A DNA stretch of 64,000 nucleotides, from contig CP141142.1 of the NCBI GenBank assembly GCA_035235625.1, positions 45,673,644 to 45,737,643 on the forward strand, read 5' to 3'. Of this stretch, positions 9,673-21,959 are shown one piece after another. Position 1 is the stretch's first letter; every line of letters begins with the position of its first letter. The position numbers and the translations under genes are program-made. Source of the stretch: Saururus chinensis (taxonomy: Eukaryota; Streptophyta; Magnoliopsida; Piperales; Saururaceae). The notes under the pieces are model-generated. The model worked only from the letters and a program-made list of their open reading frames with translations. It was not told the origin of the DNA and did not search any database.

Positions 9673-12330
9673 TGTGATTCTTTAAATTAATATAGTTTTC
9701 TATAGGAAAAAATAATTTGGGTTGTAAATGGGATTCGAGCTCAAATCGAACATAGGTTCGAGTTACTATAGTATGTTTTTGAGCTCGAGCTAGGCACCTA
9801 AATGTTCGATTGAGCTCGAGCCAAGTTTCCAAAAATTGAGCTCAAGTCAAAAAATTCAAAACTCGATTCGACTCGACTTGTTAGCACCCTTACATAAGAC
9901 CATTATCTTTTTAAATAATTAATTTTTAGTATATAAAAAAAAGAATAAGGGTGCATCAGAAATAGGAGAAAATGGAAGAAAAGTTGAATGTGTCAATGAA
10001 TAGACTTTGTACTATTGGCAGGCAACAATGCACATGTGAACCACCACTGAATTTTTAGGTTTTGTCGGTATGTTCAACTATGCTTGGCACACCCTCATTT
10101 AAATACCCTTTTGATACCCTGAAATTGTTATATCTTAAAATAACTTAATTTTAGTCAAGAAGAGAGAAAACATGGGTGTGTCATAATTGAAGAAAAGAGA
10201 AGAAAAGTCAAATTATGTGGCCTTGGTGTGAAGCACACAGTGGAGAAATGTCAAATTATCAACCATTAACTATATTTATTCTTTAGTATTGGAAAAAGGG
10301 GATGATTATGACCTAAAATTATTTAAATTAATGATTTGATGTAAGAATATAGTGTTCGGGATGGTATTATGATCATAGATTTGAAACTGTTGGGTGAAGT
10401 TTATGATTTTAGACTATCATGTATTATTTTGTTTAAATGCATTACGATATGAAAGTTTTACACATGTACAAGTCTTAATTGAACGTTCTTTTTAAGGAGA
10501 ATTGTTGTAACATTATTGCATAAACATTTATTATTCTGCTTTGATCATCGATATGTTCACCAACATGTTGATAATGGTGTCAATGATTAGTAAAAGATGA
10601 ACATTTATGGGCATCAACATATAGGGGTATGCTAGTATTACATTAGGCATCGATAGTGAGATTGATGTGTCAGTAAGTAGTAACAACATCAATAAGTCTG
10701 ACTCACTATAGTCTACTCACTATCAACAAGGTATCAACACATTGATGTGGTGTTGATGACCATCAACGCTAACACCGACGTGTTAGTGGAATTACATTTT
10801 ATGATTTAAATTATATTTTATAAATGCTTTTACTACCAATGAGAGTATTTTGGAATATTTTACTTACACAATGAATGTAAGTACATATAAAAATACATAA
10901 TAAAAAAATGTGTGTGAATAATAGATGAATAAACTATGGGTTTGAGTATACTAAAAGGGTAAAGACCTTAACTTATTATGTAGGCCACTTAAGAACATAG
11001 GTGTCAATTGTCAATATGGGCTCCATGATCAATTTTATTTAGCTACATAAAAGGAGATTTATGGTATAAAAAACATTATCAATCTTTGGCCAAGGCTTAG
11101 GAGTTATTGTTTGTAGAGTCTCTCCCTTAGACTTGGGAGATGGGTCAAGCTGAACTTTAAAAGAAGCACAACTCTAGTGCAATGCAATAAAGAAGTTCTC
11201 AATAATTTTAAAAATATGAGAATATTGACTACTTAGGTCTATAGGCCCTTGTGGCCTTAGCTTCAGAGTGTGGATAGAGTTGACTATAGTATTCAAGAAG
11301 AGTTTGAAGTTGCTTTGTAAAGCAAGAATATGAAGCTTTCTTATAGTGATATACACATTTCTACGAGTAATGGAAATCTCCTTAATGTTATCACGAAATT
11401 AGTGGACCCTTGTTCTTTATATTAAGGATTGATTGAAGCATCTTACTTGGTACTTTATATAATTCTTGTTTGTGTGGTTCTTGTTTAGATATTCTTTGTG
11501 ATGTAGGTGTAACACCCCAGCTTGTGAACCGACTTGGCCGGGGGTTTGAAAAACAAAATCGGTATCAATGTTTTTTACAAAGAGACTAGGAGCAGCAATA
11601 TCTATGTGCGAGAGCCATAACATTCCTCCACACACTACGAAACTTAAATACTTCAGTGCCGTAGGCCAAAACATAAACATAGTTATAACTAATTTAGATC
11701 AAGCCAACGTTGTCATGTCATTAGTTGCCAACTTTGGAGATGAGGTTGAAACCCTTGTTGAGTTTGGTCAACAATGATAGTAACCCAACCAAGCCCTAGT
11801 TTACCACTAGTGTAAGGTTCAATGGGTAAGAACAAGTTGTTGTTTTAACTAATATACTAATACAAGAGTTTCATGTATGTAATTGCTAGTTGTGTGAAAT
11901 CCTTTAAAGAATTCATTGTGAATGTGACTTGTGAAGGTTGAGCTTTAAGCTCTTAATGAGGTTGAAGTAATATATTTAAGTGACAGAGACATAGGAGAGC
12001 TTCACTTATGGGGACATAGAAGTGGTGTATTTTCTTATGAAAAGAAATGGTTTATTTTCTAGTGTGTCTCCTGGAATCGAGACAACACATGGCCAAATAA
12101 GTGCTAAGCATGTAATTGTGTTCTTCTCATAGAGGCTTGGTGTTTTGTTGTATACGGACTTACCGGCTTTGTATTTAGAGTGGGTGTTTCAATACCAATA
12201 GTATATTATAAACTTTTACTTAGCTTTAAAATTTTTGTACTAATTGGAGGTTCAATTTGAAAGAAATCTTTTTGTATTTAGTAAAGTGTGAGTGGATTTG
12301 TTGGTTTATTTTGTATCTATTTTTTATGAT
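9673..12330. other. AT-rich intergenic DNA, no gene supported
   Basis: No conserved coding region was recognised. At 9725-9880 there is a run of degenerate GAGCTCGAGC / CTCGATTCGACTCG motifs, a common kind of old repeat in plant DNA. A TGTAACACCCC at about 11509 resembles a gypsy LTR start but no matching end or internal region was found. The short frame at 11568-11777 has no recognisable domain. Confidence 0.5.
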
Positions 12331-12344
12331 AAAAAGTGGGGGAT

Positions 12345-12840
12345 TGTTGAGCTTTTATCATAAAAGCTTTATAGTGATCGTTTGGTGCACTCGGTCTGAT
12401 TGATCAATTCATTAACTGATCGAGCGATAACTTTCGGGAAAGTTTTATGTGTTTTACATATGATTCTTTTTCTACCATCCATCAATCATTTTCCTTAAAC
12501 AATTGATCGACCAATGAAGGATTTTGATGTCTCTTTGTTTGGGGTGACTTTTCTATGTGTTTTACACACACACACACACATATACATATATATATATATA
12601 AAAGGAGTATAAGTTTTACAACAAGAGTTTTGTGTGTGTTTTTTAAAAAACAAAACTTGTCAACATTTTCATAAAAGCCTCAAGGAGATAACATGGGGAT
12701 TCTTCATTTTTGCTAAGTACAAATCTCATAAGGCTCTTACTATCCTGGGAGGAGACCCAACCCTGGGTTAAATTAGAATTGTAAGTTGAACTATTGCTTT
12801 TCTTGAAAACATCTTGGAGAATAATTAAAAAAAAAATTTA
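12345..12840 (+). mobile_element. Probable Ty1/copia-type 3' LTR remnant
   Basis: AAAAAGTGGGGGAT (12331-12344) followed by TGTTGAGC is the typical polypurine tract and 3' LTR start of plant copia elements. About 250 bp in, ATATATAAAAGGAG (near 12594-12606) looks like the LTR TATA box. The 3' end of the LTR and any pol remnant were not identified, so the right limit is approximate. Confidence 0.45.
12567..12600. repeat. CA/TA microsatellite
   Basis: A run of (AC)n passes into (AT)n directly before the TATA-like box of the putative copia LTR. Confidence 0.9.
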
Positions 12841-12859
12841 ACTACTTTTATGATAACAA

Positions 12860-14330
12860 TGATTAAACATCCATCTACTAGAGTCACAATGCAACGACAT
12901 AAACATATGCCTCAAACTAAAGAAAATAAACTACTAACTAGAAATAAAACAATATCATGTAATATGAAGTTTCATAATGTCTCTTTATTTATTTCCTACT
13001 AATTATCCCTCAGTAAATCGTAAACCCCCGCTTAGTTGCTCCTCAATTATCATTATGCTTACAAACAAAGTTGTTTTGAGTACCTGCATGACACCATCAC
13101 ACAGGGATCCCAAATGATTCCGAAAAACAAGAAATAGTGAGTATAAACTCAGTAAGGCTTCGAGAACACTTGCATTGACACCCTAACACATGAGTCCATT
13201 TAAAACAAAGTCTTTAACAAAAACTTGTGCACATATATCTTAGCATTTCCATCACAAAAATCTTACACAATAATTCAATGTAAATAAATATCAAAAGTCA
13301 TCACAAGATAATAAAATAGTGCAACCAATCAAAATTTATTACATGTTGCCTCTTGCCTGTTACTTGTCGCCTGGCATCCCAAATACTAAAAAAAACCAGA
13401 AATCCCTAATCACGCCAGTGCACATTGGTCATGACCAACCTGGAACAAACTCTAAAAGTTTCAATAAATAAATAGTCTCAATCATCTTAACCTAGGAGAG
13501 GAATAACTTGTCCTTTAGAACATAAAAGCTTGCCCTTTCGGACATAAATCTGATTCGATAAACCTTCGATACTACTAATCCAGCAACCATAGAAACCTCG
13601 AATACCTACAATTAATTCACAAATTATTTTCATGATGTATGAAATATAAGTTTAATTACATGTGTAACTCTAAGTAATTATATTATCTTATGTAAGGCAT
13701 AATTCAATAAATAAGATCATATGTACCAAGGCATGCATAAAACATGAATTTGGTAAATTAACCTTAGATGTATGCATGCATATCCTTGATAAAGTTAAAC
13801 ATTCTGAAAGTACTAAAGTAGGACAATCAGCAATACAATATTTTATTTATTCTCATACTAGTTTAAATATTATTTTAACTTAATCACATGTAACTCGTAT
13901 ATTTTAGAAAAAAACAACAAATAAACTCCAATAAATATAAAAATTTGCAAAAACCTAGATCAGAGTCTTAATCATAATATAAATAAATATCATATGAAAA
14001 TAAGTACAAAAAATAATTTTTGTTATTTAATTAATTAGACTATGCAGTTTTACTAAAATACTAATTTACAATCATGCTATTGACTTATCGTGCTCCAAAC
14101 GAATTGAAATTTCAACAATTTAGTTTACCAAAGGGGGCAAATATTTTTTTAGGTTGTACTCCACGTAATTCAGAATCATTCTTTGTATATTCTTTATCAA
14201 ATTTAGATTGTTCAACGCAAAAAATTTAACACTGTCCGGTCTCTACAAATTCATTTTAGCACCTTTGGTTAAAAGCATGAACATTTTTTCTTGCACAGCT
14301 TTGGATATGTTATAGAACACTCACATCCGA
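12860..14330 (-). other. Intergenic DNA with gypsy-LTR-like phrases (minus sense)
   Basis: No gene seen. Phrases such as GTGAGTATAAACTCAGTAAGG (about 13138-13158) and TGTCCTTTAGAACA / GCCCTTTCGGACA (13510-13545) resemble blocks seen in the clear gypsy LTRs of this window (near 1790 and 48670) in reverse orientation. This suggests an old LTR fragment on the minus strand. No ends, primer site or target duplication were found. Confidence 0.3.
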
Positions 14331-14357
14331 GTGCTCTCACAGGACACAAGAGCCCAG

Positions 14358-14414
14358 AGTGCTAGGGGTTTTGTTATACACGATCAAAGTGCTAGGGGTT
14401 TTGTTATACACGAT
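14358..14414 (+). repeat. 27-bp direct repeat, two copies
   Basis: AGTGCTAGGGGTTTTGTTAT continuing to ACACGAT occurs at 14358-14384 and again at 14388-14414, separated by CAA. A shorter part (TTGTTATACAC) reappears just after the foldback at 14423-14561, so the foldback sits inside this repeat context. Confidence 0.9.
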
Positions 14415-14422
14415 TCAAATCT

Positions 14423-14561
14423 GTTGGGTGGGCACTCCCACATGCCCACTCTGCACCGAATGCGTAGGCAAAACACGTCTGGCTATGTATCCCCCATTTT
14501 GCCTACGCATACGGTGCTAAGTGGGCACTCCCACCGAGCTGAGTGGGAGTGCCCACCCAAC
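14423..14561. repeat. GC-rich foldback (139 bp) with perfect 18-bp terminal arms
   Basis: The left arm GTTGGGTGGGCACTCCCA (14423-14440) is the exact complement of the right arm (14544-14561). A second complementary pair inside (GCACCG..ATGCGTAGGCAAAA against TTTTGCCTACGCAT..CGGTGC) extends the stem towards the centre. The whole could form one long hairpin. It may be a MITE or foldback element; no clear target duplication was identified. A hairpin RNA gene is possible but there is no direct evidence for one. Confidence 0.75.
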
Positions 14562-15769
14562 CTTTGTTATACACCAAGATTAGGCTGAATAGTCGTATGA
14601 TAATGATGCCTCCGATACGTAATCGATAATCCATATGCAGGCCAGCTAGACGTCCTAAACTTTGATCCAATTAGGGGTCTTTAGTGAACTCATTTTGTTT
14701 TAGAAAAGGAATATCTATCTTTAAATATCCAATCACTTTTTGTAGCAGTGGCTGCACTAATAATAGTGATTTAAATAAATAAATGATAGTGATGAATGTA
14801 CAGAAAAGCTAATTCGTCGAAGAATATGCTACATGACCACAGTTTCTTTTCTGCTATAATGTTTTAGAACACTTTGGGACTTTTATTTTAGAAGTAAATC
14901 TCCAAGTGGAAAGTTCATTTATTTGGAGTGCCTGTAAATTTTATTTCCGTTATTACTCATTATCAGTTCTGAATCTGTCAGACTGCTGTGACAATGTTTT
15001 CTTAGAAAAATGACAGGGAAGAAAAACGTTGATTAACTACAGATCTGATTCTAAACAAATCGATAATTATAGTCGGTTGAAAAACAGCAAGCACAAAGGA
15101 CATGTAATGGTGAAAGTTTGAAGCTGTCGAAGGCATTTATTTATTTGAACCCTTTTCCAATTTTCTTCTTCAAAATTAAAACCTCACGGCTGCTAGTACT
15201 TGCAATATTTTACAACTGAGCTTAGAACACCCTCCTTTCCCTAATGTGTAAAATAATTTTGATCCTTACTTTCCTCTAAGAATATATAAAATGCGTTATT
15301 TACTCTGACCAGAAAAGTAACGCTAGTTCACACGCTCTTGGTGTGAAGGTTAAGATAAAAAAGAGCTCGACAAGCATAAGAACCCCAGGTTCAATCTTAT
15401 CGTCGATCTCATTCAAAGTCAATTTGTTTCTTTGCAATATTAACTAGCTTGCATTTTTAATTTTTATAAAAGCGCCAACATTCTGTTGTATCATGACAAC
15501 TGTCAGGGCAATTTCACAACACAAAAATAGTTCCTTGACAATATCATGTGAGATAGAGCCAGACAACTAGATTTTCCATAGACTTGCTGAAAAATGCTTA
15601 ACAATGCACTATACAAAGTGTAAATCATTTGAATATTTTTTTCAGATAGCAATAAATTCTGAACACCTCTGAACTCATTTCTTCTTTACGCTTGTTTCCC
15701 TTGCTATCACCAATGTCTATGAGATTCTCATCTCAGATTTTGATATCTCATACAAATTATGTCTCTATG
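14562..15769. other. Intergenic, possible tRNA-derived SINE fragment at about 15325-15475
   Basis: No coding region seen. Near 15340-15400 the order TTGGTGTGAAGGTTAAG ... CCCAGGTTCAATC resembles RNA polymerase III A and B boxes of a tRNA-related sequence. There is no complete cloverleaf, so a SINE remnant is only a possibility. The 3' flank of the FHY-like gene ends here. Confidence 0.3.
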
Positions 15770-18521
15770 CTATAGAGAATTTTGTAAATATGACGACTCC
15801 TCATAGTTAGCATACACAGGTAGCTCAAGGGCTTTTTCAGCTATCCTCCGGTCTTCATGGATCCTGGCAATCAAGCTCTCCAAAGATGGAAAATTAGACT
15901 GTAAAGTTCAGTGCATAAGATTAAAAGTGTCAGTAAAGAATCACTGAAGTCACATCCGGATGTTAAAAAATTGTAAGTTCCAAACCTGTGGACGTATATA
16001 GCCAACAATTGCTAGACGAAGCTCCTCACCATAGAAGTCCTCCTCAAAATCATGAAGCAACCAAGGTTCCTGAATTTTGACATCAGTTTGCAGAATAAAG
16101 ATTTGCTAGATAACCAAATGCACATCAATTTACTTTTTTTTTAAAAAATTTAGATCCAGAGCAATATTAGCCAGCTCTATATTTTCATTTAAGTAATATT
16201 CTAAAAAAAAGTAGCTCTATATATTTTCAGTAACATTCTAAAAAACAAGAATCCCAATTTGTCCATAACAGTATGTTTCAAAACAGTTTATGCGACTAGG
16301 TGTCTGCGCTTGCGCTGATGGCAGTCAGATCAGTATTCATCCCTGACCCACCTCCCCTTCCCCTCCGCACTGTTGGAGGGAAGGTCTTCAAAACAGGGGT
16401 GGGAAGCCGCCCTTCCACCAGCCAGCTACTCCATCCCGCCCTTCCCTCCACTCCTCATTGGCAGGCCAGCCACCGCACTTCATAATCTCATTTGGCTGCC
16501 ACAACTTTGAGAGCTGACAATCTACTCAGAGCTTGAGCTCTGAGTAAAATTTCCCTAGAAGTACTGTCAGGCACATAGAAAGTTTCTTTTGTGTTTTTAG
16601 TACGTTGTTTTATATACTTATAGAAAAGATGAAGTACAATTGAAGCACATATAATGGTCTTCTCAACATTGTCGAAGTAGGGATTCCAACCGATGCTCAT
16701 GACCATCTTGTAAATACCTCGTGTGGACAGTCCTGCCCAACCAAAATATACACCAGAGGCCTGTGTTGCCAAGATATCTGAGAAACCCTCAGGTGATATA
16801 TTAGCTGCAGTATAAACACATCAAGATTTCAGTTAATACTGTCAATGTGACCAGGGGACTTCATTATTCTAGCCATCATTAGTTATAAGAATCAGTAAAA
16901 CCTGTAGGTATCCCAAGAACCTTCGACCCACGGCCAAATCCCTTGATCACAGGTCCACTAATATACCAAGGTTCAATGAGAAGGGTATCTTCAATCCCTA
17001 CAGAACCAAAACTTCAGCTAAGAATATTAAAGGAGCCATCAAGAAAAAATAGATCAAGGGCTGCAAGTTTATACAATCTTCAAATGGGGGAAGGCCCCAA
17101 TTTTTGAGCTTCAGATCAAGTAGGGAATTTATTGTCTCATCGGCTGAACTATAAAAAGAAGGTTGCTTCCGAAGAGATGGTACGGCGATCACTCCCATTC
17201 CAGCAGCCTTTCCAGCCATAACACCTGGACTGATTTTTATTGCAAGATTGAATCCCTTTGAAAAGTGCATTCCACACAGTTCATCTAATATTACAAAGTT
17301 CTCCAGATTTACGAGCAACTTAAACAGCACCCAGAAGGATATCAAATAACGCATCAACCAAGAGTTCATATGCCAAATTAGCAGAAAATTTTCTATGCTA
17401 TATAATTTATTATATCCAATAAGAAATCATGAAAATGTACATTAAAATGCCTGGATCTATTAACAACTTCAGAATACTGTGACCAAGATAATCTGGAACT
17501 TACGATGAATCCTCAATCACCAGGCAGTTGGAAGGTTCAACTTTCATCCGTCTGGCTACTTCAAGAATTCTTTGACAGAAGAACAAAAATCCAGTTCCAA
17601 TATTTTTTAAAAAAATGATAAACAATTCATTAAAAAAGGATAAAAAAACGTAACTATGCCTACAATTCAGGAGATGGTTTCCCCATTCGCACTTCATCAC
17701 CACCAACAATGACACAAAAGTATTCTTTCCATCCTATGCATTGGAAACAAAAGCTGGGTATGTTATAAAAAAGTAGTGAATAAAAAATGGACAATCACTT
17801 CATTCATTGAGATTTAAAAGTAAAATTAATAAAGGTTTTAGGAAAAATTAAATCCTACCGTGGTGGAAAGATATTTTTGCCTCTATATTAGCTCTAGGAG
17901 AATTTGAAGCCAATGCCATCGGCACTCCATGACTATGCAAATGTTTAATTAATCTAACAGCACCAGGCAGTGGTTTGACATTACACCACCTATATATATA
18001 TATATAAAATGAAATGTGCTTTAGATTTCAGATGCTTCCATCAATGATTATGGACTAATAACTTAATTAGAACATTCGCAAGACAAAACAAGTGTAAAAA
18101 AAGAAAAGACAATTTTCCTAAACACAAATGGGACATTCATGCTAGAAGTCTAAGAACTTTTACTGCTCAGTAAAAATGGGGTTTATCTCAGAGATGAATT
18201 CTTCTGTTGAACAGGGAAGCTCATAATCCTCCACTATAGCTGTTGCAGCTTCCATTGGAGTGGTTCCCACTATCTTTAAAGCTGATTTGTTATCCCATCT
18301 TTTGCCAAACTTAGCGAGATATGATTTTAGGACTTCAACCACAATGTCATCTACCATGAAGAGTAAGAATTTACAACACAATAAAAACAAGTGTTGATTA
18401 CAGCAATCATACTGGAAAAGAACAACACTCAATGCATAATGCTACCTGTGTTCAACAGAGTACCATCCATATCTATGATGACATGAGAAACCAAACTTCT
18501 TAAAGGCTTTGTAGTTGCCAT
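15770..18521 (-). CDS. FHY: Bifunctional FMN hydrolase / riboflavin kinase (FHY-like), 10 coding exons
   Basis: Exons on the minus strand: 18446-18521, 18164-18350, 17859-17989, 17664-17733, 17504-17569, 17075-17229, 16902-16997, 16653-16804, 15986-16069, 15770-15898. Together they give 381 codons in one continuous frame, close to the known plant protein length. The N-terminal half is a HAD phosphatase (D17-M-D19-G-T motif; GGDEV, KPSPE and VIEDSS phrases) that dephosphorylates FMN. The C-terminal half is riboflavin kinase (ISGPVIKGFGRGSKVLGIPT then AN, residues 241-262; EPWLLHDFEEDFYGE), which makes FMN from riboflavin and ATP. All introns are GT-AG except the one after exon 8, which starts AT (16652) although the exon joins perfectly to the next; see findings. 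The start is the first ATG before the HAD motif. An AG at about 18555 suggests a 5'UTR intron. Confidence 0.9.
16300..16490. other. GC-rich block inside FHY intron 8
   Basis: About 190 bp of C-rich sequence (CCCTTCCC and CCACC runs) lies within the unusually long intron between exons 8 and 9 (16070-16652). It contrasts with the AT-rich surroundings and has no recognisable coding content or terminal repeats. Confidence 0.5.
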
Positions 18522-20590
18522 CTTTGTTTTTTATACACTTTCAAGGACTGTATGCCTGAAAATTTTGATGGGTAAAAAATGTAAACAGGCCGCTTAAAGC
18601 ATTTTCATGGCATGGTAGCCGTAAGAAAATCACGTGTGGTCATTCCAAGAAAAAAATCAAAACGCAGCAAGGCTTTTTTTCAAGAGTTGGTGACAAAATA
18701 GACACTGCTCAAGAATTATTCAACAATGAATACTCATTAAATTTACATGTTCCTGTCTCATACGTTCTAAACCCTAGTTACCATTTCGTTTTTAAAATAA
18801 TATGAGAGTTAAGTGTCTTCACCAAATATATAGAAGAATCTACCATATCCAAGAGCAACAAAAAGTTTCCATAATGAAAATAAAAGGAGCAAACGTGTAG
18901 GTTGCAGATTCAAATAAACGCAATCCCAGTTAAACTGTGAACTCAGATGTTGTGGCTACCATATAAGTAACTTACTTATATTCAAAGCATAACAAGCCAG
19001 GAAAAGACATCCTGGCAGATGACAAAGGAAACGTTCGGGCCTTAATTTTCTAGCCTGCCCCACTTGTTATTCAGTTCTCATCCTTAATCTATTAACTCGA
19101 GAAGACAATGCAACCAAGAAATAGATGACAAAATACCTATAAGAAAAGAACGAAGAAACTAAGATAAAAATGAATGCTTATTAGCTATACATTACCAGAA
19201 ACACTTTGAAGAAGCTCACCACTCTTTCCCTATAAGCCACAGCCAGTCAAGTGTAAATCCTGAGAATATGCCTCCCAGAAGGAACGAAATTAGAATGTTC
19301 TCAAGTGCATTTTGTTCAGGTCCCTGGGAAAAACAATCGATATATAAGCCCAATATATTTACAAGCAATGCTCGAGAAATTTCACTCCTCATCTTGCCAC
19401 TGAAAAAGTGTCTTTTTCCTGTAAGTTTGATTAAAATTAAAATAGTTTTACTACGAAATATACACCTTATAAACAAACCTTGAAATCTTAAGCCTTGAGG
19501 TGAAGGTTTGCAAAACTTTACTTTCACAACCGCTCTGATTTCGAAAATAAATGGCAGAGACAAATTGAAACCAAATCAGTAATCCTAACAAATATGAGCA
19601 TTAGTGAGAATATGCAACTGAAAAGAACAATCTAGAGAAGTGCATCCAAATATTGAAGCTTTCTATGCTAGACCACCAGCCATGGACACTGATCCACCTG
19701 CCCAGACCAGTAAATACAGATGCCCATCCATGGCTTTATTACAGCCATGGCCGCACAGAGCAGCAGCCACGGCCGCCAAAGTCAGCGGCCACGTCGCAAT
19801 GGCCGCCAACTAGAGCAACCACAGCTCGATGGAAGCCCAATTATGACGGCCACGTTTCCTCGTCCCAATACCAGTAACTGTGTTTGCTGCACATACAGAG
19901 AGCAGCTCGGTGCCGTTTCTACTCCATTTTCTCTATCAAAAGCCTCCTCCTCCAATTGCACCGGAAAGAGTAAGTATCCCTGTCACGTCGGAACGACTAG
20001 CAGCGAATATCCTTTGCTTACTAACTCCGACTACGCATCATTTACTCATCGATCCACTGTTCGTTAATCGTTATCGTGAGTATTATTTGAGTATTTATAG
20101 GAGTAGAGGTTAATTGTGTGCAAAAGCTAAGTACTATGTTAAAATATAACCCAATGTTAAATTTTTTAGTAGTTGAATATATTTATAAGATTTTTTTTTT
20201 AAAATTGCAGATAAAAAATATTATATAATTTCAATGATTGATTTGTAGTTAATCTTGTTAAATTCTCAAAAGGAAGAAAAGAAGGCTATAAAGGAGGGGA
20301 AGGATAAGGGGTCACGAAAGAGGAGATGATATGGGAGGAGCCTATAATAAAGGGCAGGCCATGGGTAAAGAGAAAAATATAAAAATATTATTTTATATAT
20401 TTTTTAAAATATATATTTTTTAAAAATATAATTAACTCTAAAATTGATAACATTTATTAAATTATTTTTAATATAAAAAGTTAAATCTATTTGGCGTCCT
20501 GCTTGCTAGTATAACTATCAGAAATGCATCCCAAATTCTCGGGATATGATGCATAATTTGGGGAACCAAAAATAGTTTCTCTATTTAGAG
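18522..20590 (-). other. Upstream of FHY; one unassigned exon-like frame at 19216-19310
   Basis: Minus-strand 19216-19322 reads, after a CCCAG acceptor-like site, about 35 codons ending at a stop: GPEQNALENILISFLLGG, then a hydrophobic stretch to LDWLWLIGKEW. This looks like the last exon of a small membrane protein. A second open stretch (about 19484-19540, KVKFCKPSPQGLRFQ) precedes a GT donor-like site. I do not recognise the protein and could not assemble a full gene. GC-rich DNA at 19680-19990 could hold a first exon or promoter on either strand. Confidence 0.3.
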
Positions 20591-20593
20591 ATA

Positions 20594-20598
<5 letters not shown>

Positions 20599-20665
<67 letters not shown>
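20599..20665. repeat. TA microsatellite, about 67 bp
   Basis: Pure (TA)n run in AT-rich intergenic DNA. Confidence 0.97.
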
Positions 20666-20671
<6 letters not shown>

Positions 20672-20949
20672 TTATTTAAATAATGATTAGAGTCATAGGT
20701 ATTTATTTTAAACATTTTTAACAGTTATTTTTAAAGACTCTATCAGAGATAGAATTAGAACGCATAATATTTAAAGTTATTTTAAAAAATTACTTTAAAA
20801 AAATTATATAATTTTATATATTTAAAAAAATAAAATTATTATTTAAAAAAAATTAGAAGGTAGGCGAAGGCTAAGGCTTTGCTCTGGCCTGTTTGGTTTT
20901 AGCCCTACATAGGAGGGTAGTAGACATGTAGGTGAAGTACCCTACCTCT

Positions 20950-21951
20950 TAGGGGTGTTAATGGGAGGGTCTGGGTCGGGTAAGGTTTTACCTACATTCA
21001 TATCCATTTTCAAAAATTTTACTCATACTCTACCCATTACCCATTTCCTTATTCATTATTTATACCCTACCTACTACCCATCGAGTAAATGGGTAGGTAA
21101 CGGGTAAATGACTAATATATTAATAAATAATATAAAATAAATTATCATAAATTATTTGTATTTTTAAAAGCTTATCTAATATATCACAAGTTCAATCCAA
21201 TAAGGACATGAGCAATATTGCATACACAAACCTCACATTTTATATAAAAAATAATATAATAAAAATATGACACCTTAGATATACATATAAAAAAATCAAG
21301 ACTTTAATGTAATTTTCTATAATTAGTAAAGTGGCTTGCATGCTAGGGCTTCATACCAAGATACAAGACTAATCTTATTACATATATAAACCTTACTTTT
21401 TTGATCATCTATAACAAAGTAAAAATTGAATATTTATCAAAACCAAAAAATATGACATCAAAAACTAAAAATAAAATTCTCACTGCTTACTCAACACAAA
21501 ATTTTCTTACTTATCATTCACTTTCATACTGTGATTTATCAAGAATAAAATTTATATTTACTCTTCAAGATACACACTTTATGCAACAAACATAACATAA
21601 GAAGACATAAAAGATTGACCACATTCTCTTCCGTTTTCTTAATTATAAGTTTGCATTATAAATTTATATATATTTTTTAAAAGCCCATCCAATGTTTCAC
21701 AATAAAAGTACAAAATATTTCATATGTAAGACATTCTCCGTAGATAACATATGCAACTATGTCTTTATCTATGGTTCATGTAATAGGTAACGGGTATGGA
21801 TAAGAGGTTACCCATACCCTACCCGCATAATAAATAGGTAGGTAAAATTACCCACTTATTTACCTATTACCTATTTATCAATTACCCGCCCACAAATTTC
21901 GGATCGGGCAAGCGGGTGAGGTGGGTAAATGGTTACCCATTGAAAGCCCTA
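20950..21951. mobile_element. Non-autonomous hAT-type transposon, 1002 bp
   Basis: The left end TAGGGGTGTTAATGGG and the right end (complement) TAGGGCTTTCAATGGG form imperfect terminal inverted repeats. An exact 8-bp target duplication CTACCTCT lies at 20942-20949 and 21952-21959, the hallmark of hAT transposition. Both subterminal regions are packed with GGGTA / TACCC motifs in opposite orientation (20980-21110 and 21780-21935), a usual feature of hAT transposase binding regions. No transposase frame is present, so it must have moved with an enzyme supplied in trans. A related copy starts at 47250. Confidence 0.92.
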
Positions 21952-21959
21952 CTACCTCT

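Noticed and set aside
11568..11777. 69-codon frame near a TGTAACACCCC phrase
   Set aside because: No domain, no promoter and no splice context; probably chance or a decayed repeat.
15325..15475. Possible tRNA gene
   Set aside because: A and B box-like words are present, but no acceptor stem or anticodon arm could be drawn; at most a SINE remnant.
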